Shown piece by piece: positions 8,315 through 16,440 of a stretch of DNA of 64,000 bases. The notes below the pieces were generated by a model, which saw only the letters and a program-made list of their open reading frames with translations, was not told the DNA's origin and ran no database searches. Numbering within the stretch: position 1 is the stretch's first letter; every line of letters begins with the position of its first letter. The stretch lies in the NCBI RefSeq assembly GCF_001613245.1, contig NZ_BDBZ01000001.1, positions 62,001-126,000 of the forward strand. The letters run 5' to 3'. Made by a program: the position numbers and the translations under genes. This stretch comes from Nocardia speluncae NBRC 108251. GTDB lineage: Bacteria; Actinomycetota; Actinomycetes; Mycobacteriales; Mycobacteriaceae.

Positions 8315-9147
8315 ATGACGCGCCTACCGGAACGAGTGGCGGTGGTGACGGGCGCGGCCGGCGGGGTGGGTCGCGCCCACTGCCGCCGGCTGTCCGAAGA
8401 GGGTGCCGATATCATTGCCATCGATCTCGCCGAGAACGCGGACGGTCTGGCCGCCACGGCCGCGGAGGTCGAGCGCACCGGCCGCCGGTGTATCACCGGA
8501 TTCGCCGATGTATGCGACCTACCGGCCGTCGAGGAAGCAGTGCACACGGGCGTGGCCCAGCTCGGCCGCCTCGACGTGGTCGTCGCCAATGCCGGTGTCT
8601 ACGCGGATAATGCGCCGGCCTGGGAGCTGACCGACGAATCGTGGCAGCGGGCGCTCGATGTCAACCTGACGGGTGGCAGACCATGGTGGACGTCAATCTG
8701 ACCGGTGTATGGCAGACCTGCTGGGCAGCCGCCCCGCATCTCATCGCCCGCGGCAGCGGATCGATGATCCTGACCAGCTCGATCGCGGGCCTGCGCGGGT
8801 TGGTGGGCGTGGCCCATTACACGGCCGCCAAACACGGAGTAGTCGGGTTGATGCGTTCGCTGGCACAGGAACTCGCGCCGCACGGGATCAGGGTGAACAC
8901 GGTGCATCCCACCAATGTGGATACACCGATGATCCAGAACGATATGGTCCGCGGATCCTTCCGGCCGGACCGCGAGCATCCCACCCGCGAAGAGTTCGCC
9001 GAGGCCGCGAGAACCATGAACATGCTGGCGATTCCGTGGGTCGAACCGATCGATATTGCCAATGCGGCACTGTTTCTGGCCTCCGAGGAGGCCCGCTACA
9101 TCACCGCGGTGACGCTGCCGGTGGACGCCGGCAGCACCCAGCGCTAG
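8315..9147 (+). pseudogene. Mycofactocin-type SDR, chimeric and frameshifted
   Basis: Two half genes in different frames make one SDR. Frame one (8315-8701) encodes the N-terminal half from [19 protein letters not shown] to DVNLTG and then runs out of frame. The other frame restarts at the same structural point (WQTMVDVNLTGVW, from about 8674) and continues with SSIAG, YTAAK and WVEPIDIANAALFLASEEAR, features of mycofactocin-coupled SDRs. The segments 8642-8673 and 8674-8705 encode the same conserved strand twice, 32 bp apart, with many differences, so the extra segment is not a recent slippage copy. The 32-bp excess breaks the frame. GGAGGT lies five bases before the ATG. Protein function is probably lost. 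Confidence 0.82.
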
Positions 9148-9154
9148 GAGACGA

Positions 9155-9182
9155 TGCGGGGAAGCTGCCGTGCTTCCCCGCA
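9155..9182 (+). terminator. Hairpin terminator after the SDR pseudogene
   Basis: Perfect 11-bp inverted repeat (arms 9155-9165 and 9172-9182, TGCGGGGAAGC with its complement) around a six-base loop, starting 8 bp after the stop. There is no strong T run, as is usual in high-G+C actinobacteria. Confidence 0.6.
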
Positions 9183-9454
9183 CGGTCCGATCGGTCCGGG
9201 GCTACACGCGCTGCGCGAGTTCGGCGGTGGACACCGCGGGGGTAGAACCGCTCTCCGAACCTTCGCGATCGCCTCGGCCGGTATCGGGCCCGGCGTTCGC
9301 CCGGAGGCGAGGCGACGGCCGCCCACCCGCCGGTGAGCAGTTGTGCTGCAACCGGGCCCGGCGGCGGCCGGACTGCTCAGCTGTCAGGGAAAGCCGAATG
9401 CGTCGCAGGTCCGGTTACTTCCTCCTGCCGGGTCCCGGGGCACGGTCGGACTGA
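9183..9454. other. Intergenic region, no gene seen
   Basis: About 270 bp between the SDR pseudogene terminator and the stop of the convergent Cys4 mini-protein gene. Open frames here lack start-site support and have no recognisable composition or similarity. Apart from the hairpin before it I see nothing. Confidence 0.5.
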
Positions 9455-9712
9455 TCAGCCGAGCCGCCCCGGGACGGGTTCGGTGCGGTATTCGTCGGTG
9501 CGTAGCTCACCCTCGGCGACGGCCCGTTCGATCGAATCGCGCAGTGCCGGACAGGTCGGGATCCAGTTGCTGGGCTCGCCCAGGGCCGCCCGGCGGGCGA
9601 ACTCGGGGCAGGCGGATTCGGCATCGTCGAGCCATTGCACGCTCGTGTGGCTGGGGCTGTACTTCTCCACCAGAACGCGGTTTCCGCAGTTGGCGCACTG
9701 AATATTTCGCAC
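9455..9712 (-). CDS. Small Cys4 (zinc-ribbon-like) protein beside the ketosteroid genes
   Basis: An 85-residue protein with C6-x2-C9 (CANC) followed by single cysteines at 35 and 54, a spacing that suggests a bound metal or FeS site. No family is recognised with certainty. The GTG at 9712 is chosen because GGAG stands five bases upstream; an earlier start at 9772 would add an unsupported stretch. It follows the ketosteroid isomerase and KstD genes in the same direction, 83 bp after the isomerase stop, so it could be a partner or electron-transfer component of steroid ring oxidation. That role is inference from position only. Confidence 0.7.
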   Translation of the reverse strand: MRNIQCANCGNRVLVEKYSPSHTSVQWLDDAESACPEFARRAALGEPSNWIPTCPALRDSIERAVAEGELRTDEYRTEPVPGRLG

Positions 9713-9795
9713 GGTCACTCCTTTGTCCGCCGGGCGCGCGCCGCGCGCCGATACAGCCGTCCACCCTGGCACGGCCGAGGTGTCCGATCCAGGGA

Positions 9796-10167
9796 TCAGC
9801 CGAAATCGACGTCTTCGGCCGACCAGAAGGCGCGCATACCGGTGATCCGCGCGTCCTCGTCGAAGGTCATGACATCGATAGGCTCGACCGTGATCGTTTT
9901 TCCTCCGGTTTCGGTGACAACCCGGAAGGAAAACGCGGCGTTGTCGCCGCTCACGCGCAGGCTCAGCAGTTCGGTGCGCCGGCGCGCCGATTCGAGGGGG
10001 CTGTAGAACTTCTCGATGGCCGCGCGGCCCGTGTGCGCCGGCGAGCCGACAGGGTCCTCCAGTGTGGCGTCCGGGTGGTAGAGCGCGGCTATCTCGGCCG
10101 CGGTCCCGGTGGCGACGGTGTCGAGGTAGCGGCGCACGGCCGCACGGATCCGGTCCGGTTCCGGCAT
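9796..10167 (-). CDS. Ketosteroid (delta5-3-ketosteroid) isomerase
   Basis: A 123-residue NTF2-fold protein with strong signs of a true ketosteroid isomerase. Tyr14 and Asp38 sit at the positions known in the Comamonas enzyme, Asp38 within DATLEDPVGS, and Asp98 in PIDVMTFD corresponds to the third catalytic residue. It would move the C5-C6 double bond of 3-keto-5-ene steroids into conjugation with the C3 carbonyl, giving the KstD substrate. The ATG at 10167 is eight bases after AGGA; an ATG nine bases earlier is too close to that site. It lies 28 bp behind kstD in the same direction and is probably co-transcribed. Confidence 0.9.
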   Translation of the reverse strand: MPEPDRIRAAVRRYLDTVATGTAAEIAALYHPDATLEDPVGSPAHTGRAAIEKFYSPLESARRRTELLSLRVSGDNAAFSFRVVTETGGKTITVEPIDVMTFDEDARITGMRAFWSAEDVDFG

Positions 10168-10195
10168 GATGTACATCCTGTTCTGGTCGGGTAGG

Positions 10196-11731
10196 TCAGC
10201 GGCCGAGCATGTCGCGGACGGCGAGGTGGCTGAACAGCATCGAGGCGCCGATCGGATTACCGCCGCCGGGATAGACGGTGCCGCTGACGGCGGCCATGGT
10301 GTTGCCCGCGGCGTAGAGCCCCGGAATCGCGGTGCCGTCACCATCGAGGACCCGGGCGCCGGTATCGGTGCGCAGACCGCCCTTGGTGCCCAGATCGGAC
10401 AGTCCGAACGCCGCCGCGTGGAAGGGCGGCCGATCGATCGGCACCAGGGGCGATTCGCCCTGGGAGAACGCGCGATCATAGGCCTCGTCGCCGCGGCCGA
10501 AATCGGTATCGGCGCCGGCCGCGGCCATCGCATTGAAGCGTTCGACGGTCGCCACCAGGCCGGCGGCGGGCACACCGATCACCTCGGCCAGCTCCTCGAG
10601 GGTGTCGGCGGTCCGCCACAGTCCGGCTGCCACGTATTTCTCGGTCGCGTCGAACGACACATTGGGGGCCTGCACCGGAGGAGTGACACCGTCGCGGTCG
10701 TCGTAGATCATCCAGTAGGGGAGGGTGAGCTCGCCTGCGCGCATACGGTCGATGGCGGCGCGCCCGAGCCGGTCGTACGGTGCGGACTCGTTCACGAATC
10801 GCCGCCCGTCCTGGTCGACGAAGATACCGCCGGTGAACCACAGCGCGAAGGCCGATCGGCCGTCCGGGTGGGTGAGCCCCGGCGACCACCAGGCCTGATC
10901 CATGAGATCGGTATCGGCGCCGGCCGCGATCCCGGCCTCGTGCGCCCGGCCCTGGTTTCCGGGTGGACCCATCGTGTCCCGTGCGCTGCCGGGCACACCG
11001 TAGCGCCGGCGCAGCTCGTCGTTGCCCTCGAAGCCGCCGGCGGCCAGGATCACGCCGTGCCTGGCCCGGATCGCCATGGTTCCGCTGGGCCGTTCGATCA
11101 GCGCGCCGACGACCGCACCGTCCTCGACGACGAGTTCGGTCAGAGCGGCGTTGCGGTGTAGGCGGACCGCTGGGTAGGTGGCCAGCGCCCGCAGGAAACG
11201 CCCGATCAGGGCCTGTCCGCCGATCAGCACATCCGGCAGCGGCGCGCCCAGCCGGTCGGTGTCCAGCGGCCCGCGTAGATGCGCACGCAGTTCCCCGAGT
11301 TCGGCGGCCGGCAGCGGGACCGGCATGATGTGGCGCTGCCCGTCCAGACGGGCCTTCGGCGCCGCACCGAAGTAGTCGGGCCATGGCAGCATCTGGAACG
11401 CGAAACGGTCGTCGGCTTCCAGGTACTCGATGAGATCGCGGCCGCGGCGTACATAGGTTTCCTGTAGTTCGCGCGGGGTCCGGTCACCGACGACAGCCCG
11501 ATAATAAGTAAGCGCGTCGTCGAGGGTGTCGTCGGTACCGGCCCGCTCCAGCACCGGATTGCACGGGAACCAGACGCCGCCGCCACCGGAATACGCGGTG
11601 GTGCCACCGAACTTGTCGGTCGCCTCCACCACCGCGACCGACAACCCCTCCCGGGCCGCGGTATAGGCACCGGCGAGGCCTCCGCCGGAACCTGCCACCA
11701 GCACATCGACTTCGTCGTCGAAGTTCACCAC
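10196..11731 (-). CDS. kstD: 3-ketosteroid delta1-dehydrogenase
   Basis: A 511-residue FAD flavoprotein of the KstD family. The FAD-binding AGSGGGLAG is at residues 13-21, EATDKFGGTTAYSGGG follows, and the C-terminal YPGGGNPIG places Tyr487 and Gly491 at exactly the numbers of the catalytic residues of Rhodococcus KstD1; the NESAPY motif supplies the other tyrosine. It introduces the C1-C2 double bond of 3-ketosteroids, a step of ring A/B opening together with KshA. Two consecutive GTG codons (11731, 11728) may start it, without a strong ribosome site. It diverges from a PadR regulator across 166 bp holding a palindrome. Confidence 0.95.
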   Translation of the reverse strand: MVNFDDEVDVLVAGSGGGLAGAYTAAREGLSVAVVEATDKFGGTTAYSGGGGVWFPCNPVLERAGTDDTLDDALTYYRAVVGDRTPRELQETYVRRGRDLIEYLEADDRFAFQMLPWPDYFGAAPKARLDGQRHIMPVPLPAAELGELRAHLRGPLDTDRLGAPLPDVLIGGQALIGRFLRALATYPAVRLHRNAALTELVVEDGAVVGALIERPSGTMAIRARHGVILAAGGFEGNDELRRRYGVPGSARDTMGPPGNQGRAHEAGIAAGADTDLMDQAWWSPGLTHPDGRSAFALWFTGGIFVDQDGRRFVNESAPYDRLGRAAIDRMRAGELTLPYWMIYDDRDGVTPPVQAPNVSFDATEKYVAAGLWRTADTLEELAEVIGVPAAGLVATVERFNAMAAAGADTDFGRGDEAYDRAFSQGESPLVPIDRPPFHAAAFGLSDLGTKGGLRTDTGARVLDGDGTAIPGLYAAGNTMAAVSGTVYPGGGNPIGASMLFSHLAVRDMLGR

Positions 11732-11860
11732 TGCTCTACCGCCTTTTCGCGCTCCCGGATTGTGCCGAGGCCGACGCTAGATCGGCCGCCGGGCGGCGCG
11801 GGGCCGCCTTCCCGGTGACCGGGACACCGGGTTCGGCATCCGCCTCGTCGTGTAGTGGTG

Positions 11861-11873
11861 TACCGGACCGGTA
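11861..11873. promoter_or_regulatory. Palindrome between kstD and the PadR gene
   Basis: Perfect inverted repeat TACCGG-A-CCGGTA, 25 bp before the PadR start and 130 bp before kstD. It may be the PadR operator, through which the regulator would control itself and the kstD-isomerase unit. It does not look like the ATGT-N8-ACAT site of well studied PadR proteins, so the link is weak. Confidence 0.4.
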
Positions 11874-11897
11874 TATCGGCGTTGATAGCATTCGGCG

Positions 11898-12581
11898 GTG
11901 ACGACGAGCGAACCCGATCCGGCGCAGGTGAACCTGCCGCCGACCAGCTGGGCGGTGCTCGCCATGCTCTCCTACGAGGAGGAGATCTCCGGTTACGATC
12001 TGAAGAAATGGGCTGACTGGAGTATCCGGTACTTCTACTGGAGCCCGTCCTACAGTCAGATCTACTCGGAGCTGAAGAAGCTCGAACGGCACGGATTCGC
12101 ACGGTCCCGGGTGGACAGCGACAATGCTATGCGCGGTCGCCGGCTCTACCGCATCACGCCGGCCGGCCGGACCGCTGTCACCGCGTGGAGCAACAACGCA
12201 CCCGTCGACCCGCCGATGCTGAAGCATCATGTGATGTTGCGGGTCATGTTCGGGCACCTCAGTTCCCCGGACCGGCTCAAGGAAATCCTGCGCGACCATA
12301 TCGCCGATGTCGAGCATCTGGAACACAGCGCCGCCGTCGATTCCGCAGCTGCGAAATCGGAACCCGGATGGGCGTACTCGCAGATCGTGCTGCAATGGGC
12401 GCAGCGCTACTACGCCAGCGAACGCGATCTCGCCCGGCAGCTGATCGACGATATCGATGCGGCCGAATCCGCGCTGGTGACAGCCGAACACGATGAAACG
12501 TCCGACTATCCGCATCCCCTCCCGGGGCGTTGGCGTGAGGTCGAGCAGCGGGTCCGGCGGGAGGATCCCGAACGGCGCTGA
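11898..12581 (+). CDS. PadR-family transcriptional regulator
   Basis: A 227-residue protein with an N-terminal PadR winged helix (SWAVLAMLSYEEEISGYDLK, then SYSQIYSELKKLERHGFA, and RRLYRITPAGRTAV as the wing) and a C-terminal helical Vir-type dimerisation part. Such proteins are usually repressors that respond to phenolic or other hydrophobic ligands. The GTG start at 11898 is fixed by the length of the conserved domain. It is divergent from kstD, so it may regulate the steroid genes in addition to any KstR control. It converges on the IclR gene. Confidence 0.9.
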   Translation: MTTSEPDPAQVNLPPTSWAVLAMLSYEEEISGYDLKKWADWSIRYFYWSPSYSQIYSELKKLERHGFARSRVDSDNAMRGRRLYRITPAGRTAVTAWSNNAPVDPPMLKHHVMLRVMFGHLSSPDRLKEILRDHIADVEHLEHSAAVDSAAAKSEPGWAYSQIVLQWAQRYYASERDLARQLIDDIDAAESALVTAEHDETSDYPHPLPGRWREVEQRVRREDPERR

Positions 12582-12715
12582 CGGCATGCCGGTAGCGATA
12601 TCGCGCCGGTCGACGTGGCGAGCGCGGGCTATGACGGTCCGCACCGGCCGGGGCGGGGCGGCTCCGGCCGGACAGGTTCGGTCGGGTAGCGGACCGCCAG
12701 GGGGCGGTGGCCCGG

Positions 12716-13558
12716 TCAGGTGAGTGCCGGCTCGGCGTGGACCCCCGGCCGGAGTTTCGGCGCCGGCCTCGAGGGGCGGGGCTGTTGCAATGTGGGATGC
12801 ACCCGTACCTCGCCGTCCTCGACATTGCGCCATATCCCGAGGGCGGTCATCCGTAGCGGTGCCGCCAGCCGGTGGTCGAGGGATATCCGCCGGATCGGCC
12901 CGCAGATCGATACTGCCGCGACCGCCCGGCCGATCTCGCCGATCGGCGCCGCCACACAGCCGAACCCCGGCACCGACTCTTCCCGTTCGAAGGCGGCGCC
13001 GTACGCCCGGACCTTGGCCAGCTCGGCCCGCAACTGTGCCGCAGTGGTGATGGAGTAGCGCGTTTTCGTCCGAACGGCGCCGCCGCCGAAGAAATCGGCG
13101 GCTTCGGTATCGGCCAGGATCGCCTTGCCTACGGCCGTGCAGTGGGCGGGCTGGCGGCCCCCGACACGGGTGGGGACCGCGTTACCGAGCCGGCCACCGA
13201 CCTTGTCCAGGTAGACCACGTCCGTCCCGTCGAGTACGGCCAGGTGTACGACGTACCCGGTACTGCGGTGCAGTTCGTGCAGGAAAGGTACGGCGGCGCG
13301 GTGCAACCGGTCCTGATGTACCGCGAGGGAGCCGAGTTCCATCAGTCGAAGTCCGAGTTCGTAGTCGCGCCCGTTGCGGCGTAGCCAGCGCAGGCGCACC
13401 AGTTGTTCGAGGATGCGGTGTACCGAGGACCGGGGCAGTCCGGTGCGCCGGACGACCTGCGCATGCGTCAGGCGGCCGTGCCCTTCGAACGCGTCGAGGA
13501 CCAGAGAAATCCGGTCGATCACGGCGCTCGGGGTCGCGGTGTCGGCGGGAATGGTCAT
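12716..13558 (-). CDS. IclR-family transcriptional regulator
   Basis: A 280-residue regulator: N-terminal IclR HTH (LTHAQVVRRTGLPRSSVHRI, about residues 30-49) and a C-terminal GAF-like effector domain with AHCTAVGKAILAD and FGCVAAPIGE. The ATG at 13558 has GGAGG five bases upstream, which decides against longer TTG or ATG starts at 13594 and 13570. The C-terminal 35 residues are proline-rich and not part of the family fold. It lies behind kshA but a strong hairpin separates them, so it has its own promoter, with a palindrome at 13608-13623. It may regulate kshA. Confidence 0.9.
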   Translation of the reverse strand: MTIPADTATPSAVIDRISLVLDAFEGHGRLTHAQVVRRTGLPRSSVHRILEQLVRLRWLRRNGRDYELGLRLMELGSLAVHQDRLHRAAVPFLHELHRSTGYVVHLAVLDGTDVVYLDKVGGRLGNAVPTRVGGRQPAHCTAVGKAILADTEAADFFGGGAVRTKTRYSITTAAQLRAELAKVRAYGAAFEREESVPGFGCVAAPIGEIGRAVAAVSICGPIRRISLDHRLAAPLRMTALGIWRNVEDGEVRVHPTLQQPRPSRPAPKLRPGVHAEPALT

Positions 13559-13607
13559 GGAGCCCTCCATCGGGGTCTGCGAGCTGATGCCCAACGGAAT
13601 ATGCCGA

Positions 13608-13623
13608 ATAGGAATATACCTAT
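13608..13623. promoter_or_regulatory. Palindrome upstream of the IclR gene
   Basis: ATAGG-AATATA-CCTAT is an inverted repeat in an AT-rich patch 50 bp before the IclR start. The heptamer GGAATAT occurs twice (13596-13602 and 13611-13617), 15 bp apart. This would suit autoregulation by the IclR protein; no promoter boxes could be fixed. Confidence 0.4.
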
Positions 13624-13684
13624 ATGTAACATCCTGCTGTGCTCGCTGTCACACAAATCCCGGAAGATGGCCGAAAATGACGAA

Positions 13685-13725
13685 CGGCCCTCCGGGTCGA
13701 GCGAAATGCTCGACCCGGAGGGCCG
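13685..13725 (-). terminator. Strong hairpin terminator of kshA
   Basis: Perfect 18-bp inverted repeat (arms 13685-13702 and 13708-13725) with a five-base loop, starting 23 bp after the kshA stop. On the minus strand it is followed by a TTCGTCATTTT stretch, giving a good intrinsic terminator. Confidence 0.85.
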
Positions 13726-13748
13726 CATACGGTGCCCAGCGGTATCGG

Positions 13749-14927
13749 TTACCGGGTGGTGGTATCGACGACGGCGCCGCGGGCGATATTGTCCGCGACC
13801 TCGGCTTCCCAGCTGGTGACCGCGCGTTCGGTATCGATCTCGAACTCGAACCGTTTGGTCATATCCTCGGTGATGTCCTCGACATCGACGTAGAACTGCT
13901 GGTACCAGCGGCGCAGCTGGTAGACGGGACCGTCCTCCTCCGACAACAGCGGGTTGTCGATAGGTGCCTTGTTCTTCCAGATCTCGACGTCCTGTTCGAA
14001 ACCCACCTCGACACCGCGGGCGAACTTCCCCGCCATTGCATCGGCATCGGCGTCCGACATTCCCTCGGGCTTCTTCACCATGGCGCCGTACTGCAGGACG
14101 AAGGAGTTCGAGCTGACCGGATAGTGGCAGTTGATCAGCACTGTTTCGATCGTCCTGCCGCCGGCATTGTTCCACAGCCAGTCGATCATGTAAGAGGGGC
14201 CGAAATAGGAAGCGTCCGAACGCAGGGAGGAGTTCGGATCGTCGTAGTTGGTGCCGACATTGATGTCGCCGCGCGGTGTGGACCGCATGTACTGCGTAGC
14301 CACATGACCCTCGAAAACGTTCTTGAAGTAGCGAGGGAACGAATAGTGGACGTAGAAGAAGTGGGCCATATCCACTACGTTGTCCACGATCTCGCGGCAG
14401 TGGGACCCCTCCACCAGCAGGGTGTTCCAGGTCCAATCGGTCCACTCGGCTGTGCCGTAACCGTCGATCTGCGGAATCGTCACGTCATCGGTGGGCTTGC
14501 TGCCCTGTGGATCGTTCCAGACGAAGAGCTGGCCATTACGTTCCAGCGTCGGCCAGGCCCGGGTCTTCGCCAGCGGCGGAACCCGGCGCGCATACGGGAT
14601 CCCGGTGCATTTGCCGTTGCCGCCCCAGCGCCAGTCGTGGAAAGGGCAGGCGATGGAGTCGCCTTTGACCGTGCCTTGCGCGAGATTTCCGCCCATATGG
14701 CGGCAGTACGCGTCGATCACATGCAATGTGTCATCGGATTCGGACCGGAACACCACCAGTGTGGTGCCGAAGGCCTTGACCTCATGCGGTCGGCCGTCCC
14801 GGAACGATTTCGCCAGGCCGAGGCAGTGCCAGCCGCGGGCGAACCGGGTCGGAGCCGCGGCCGCTTCGATCTGCCGGAATTCCTCGTCGTCGTGCTGGGT
14901 TTGCCCGTTCGGTACGTGAGCCCGCAT
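13749..14927 (-). CDS. kshA: 3-ketosteroid 9alpha-hydroxylase, oxygenase component
   Basis: A 392-residue Rieske non-heme iron oxygenase. The [2Fe-2S] ligands are C75-x-H77 and C94-x2-H97 (CRHMGG and CPFHDW). The mononuclear iron site shows DNVVDMAHFFYVHY with His189 and His194 and, later, the aspartate in EQDVEIW. This arrangement and the SFPRYFKNVFEGH run are those of KshA, which hydroxylates C9 of androst-1,4-diene-3,17-dione and opens ring B with KstD. The ATG at 14927 has GGAGG five bases before it; the ATG at 14939 lacks a good site. The reductase partner KshB is not in this window. Confidence 0.94.
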   Translation of the reverse strand: MRAHVPNGQTQHDDEEFRQIEAAAAPTRFARGWHCLGLAKSFRDGRPHEVKAFGTTLVVFRSESDDTLHVIDAYCRHMGGNLAQGTVKGDSIACPFHDWRWGGNGKCTGIPYARRVPPLAKTRAWPTLERNGQLFVWNDPQGSKPTDDVTIPQIDGYGTAEWTDWTWNTLLVEGSHCREIVDNVVDMAHFFYVHYSFPRYFKNVFEGHVATQYMRSTPRGDINVGTNYDDPNSSLRSDASYFGPSYMIDWLWNNAGGRTIETVLINCHYPVSSNSFVLQYGAMVKKPEGMSDADADAMAGKFARGVEVGFEQDVEIWKNKAPIDNPLLSEEDGPVYQLRRWYQQFYVDVEDITEDMTKRFEFEIDTERAVTSWEAEVADNIARGAVVDTTTR

Positions 14928-15216
14928 CGGAACCTCCATGTTCCCACCAGAGTTGTGTGTCTCAGCCCGATGGTGACGCCGGTCGGCGTGCGGCGTGGGG
15001 TGAGGTCCCAGTCAGTGGGCTGATTTCGCCGAGCGTGCCCGCAACCCGTTGCCTCGCCGGGCACCGGGAGTAGGGCGGCCTGGATCGAGCCGGTGAGTTC
15101 GGGTGATCCGCGCGCCGCGTGTCGGCCGGCCGGCGGGGACCCGGTGGCTCCTATCCTGGGACCGGGAATCGCCCATCGGGGAGTGCTCGCGCCACGCTGA
15201 ACGGAAGGTAGGACGG

Positions 15217-16137
15217 ATGCAGCCAATCCCCGCCGGTAACCACATCGTGGTCGGCGTCGACGGATCCGAGACCTCCCTGGCCGCGGCCGAATGGGCGGCC
15301 GCGTTCGCGAGCAAGCTCGCCCTGCCGCTGCACCTGGTGCATTCCTCCCCGGCTCCCGGTCCGATGCCCGAGATCGCGATGACCCCGGACGAACTGGCCG
15401 AGCGGTTTCGTGCGTATCGCTCGGAATTGCTGACCGCCACCGAAAACGCCGTGCGCCGGTGGGCACCCGGTATCGAGACGGCCTCGATCGCGGACAGCGA
15501 GCCACCTGCCGTGGGGCTGCTGAAAGCGGCCCGGGGCGCCGCGATGATCGTTATCGGGGCGACCGGCGCCGGGGCGGTCGAACGGTGGATTCTCGGATCG
15601 ACCGCACTGCGTGTGGTCGATCGGGCGCAGTGCCCGGTGGCGGTGTGGCGCGGCGACCCTGCGCAGCCGTCCCCGGGCGATCGGCCCATCGTGGTGGGGT
15701 GCGACGGCAGTCCGCTGTCGGCCGGGGCGACCGAACTCGCCTTCGCCTGGGCGCAGCTGTTCTCCGTCCCCGTCGTACCCGTGCGAACGTGGACCGACAG
15801 CGCGGCCGTCGGGGATTCCGTACCCACGGCGATTCAGGTGTTCGGGCCCACGGCGATGACCGTCGATTGGGAGACCATCGCTCGCGCGGAGGCCGGGGTA
15901 CTGTCGACGATCGTCGCGCCGTACCGGGACAAGTTCCCCGGCGTCACCGTGGAGGAGCGGTCTCGGCGTGGTTCGGCTGTCCGTGAATTGCTGCGGGCGC
16001 TCGACGAGGGGCAGATGCTGATCGTCGGCCGCAAAGGCGGCGGGCGTCTGCGCGGTGCGCTGCTCGGCTCCACGACGCAGAACCTGCTGCACCGGGCTCG
16101 GGGGCCGCTCGTTGTTTACCGCGGGCCGGACAACTAA
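15217..16137 (+). CDS. Universal stress protein, two tandem UspA domains
   Basis: A 306-residue cytoplasmic protein with two UspA domains (about residues 8-143 and 155-302). Each begins with a strand and DGS (IVVGVDGSETS, IVVGCDGSPLS) and ends with the ATP-binding G-x2-G-x9-G-S/T pattern (GATGAGAVERWILGST and GRKGGGRLRGALLGST). The architecture matches mycobacterial and nocardial ATP-binding tandem Usps induced by hypoxia or stress. The start at 15217 follows GAAGGTAGGA. It is divergent from kshA across 289 bp in which I see no convincing operator. Confidence 0.92.
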   Translation: MQPIPAGNHIVVGVDGSETSLAAAEWAAAFASKLALPLHLVHSSPAPGPMPEIAMTPDELAERFRAYRSELLTATENAVRRWAPGIETASIADSEPPAVGLLKAARGAAMIVIGATGAGAVERWILGSTALRVVDRAQCPVAVWRGDPAQPSPGDRPIVVGCDGSPLSAGATELAFAWAQLFSVPVVPVRTWTDSAAVGDSVPTAIQVFGPTAMTVDWETIARAEAGVLSTIVAPYRDKFPGVTVEERSRRGSAVRELLRALDEGQMLIVGRKGGGRLRGALLGSTTQNLLHRARGPLVVYRGPDN

Positions 16138-16440
16138 TGGTTGCCGATCTACCACTGTCCACCACGCGGCCGGGTGTGGACACGGCCCGTTCTGGGCCCG
16201 CCGGCCTCCCATGTCACGCGAGAACGGCGGGACGGCTCGGCAGCGGTGTTCCGAATATTTCGGCCCGAAGTGCCGGCGGCCCTCGTTGTTTCGATCGTTT
16301 TCTCGGCCGGAGAACAATTCGAGTGTTTCGTCGCGGCAGAGAGGCTCGGCGGTCGGCGGAGCGGCCCTGAGCTTGGCATGGGGTCTGCTGGGCATCATCA
16401 TCCGAGCGGCCACGGCCGGTGTGGCGGGGTTGATACCTGG
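16138..16440. other. Intergenic region, no gene seen
   Basis: About 300 bp between the convergent stress-protein and reductase genes. It contains only a short 7-bp inverted repeat (16156-16162 with 16176-16182, TGTCCAC and GTGGACA) that may act as a weak terminator. Open frames here have no support. Confidence 0.45.

Noticed and set aside
8315..9147. Programmed ribosomal frameshift joining the two SDR halves
   Set aside because: The junction holds a 32-bp excess that encodes the same strand twice, not a slippery site. A frameshift would leave a duplicated DVNLTG segment in the fold.
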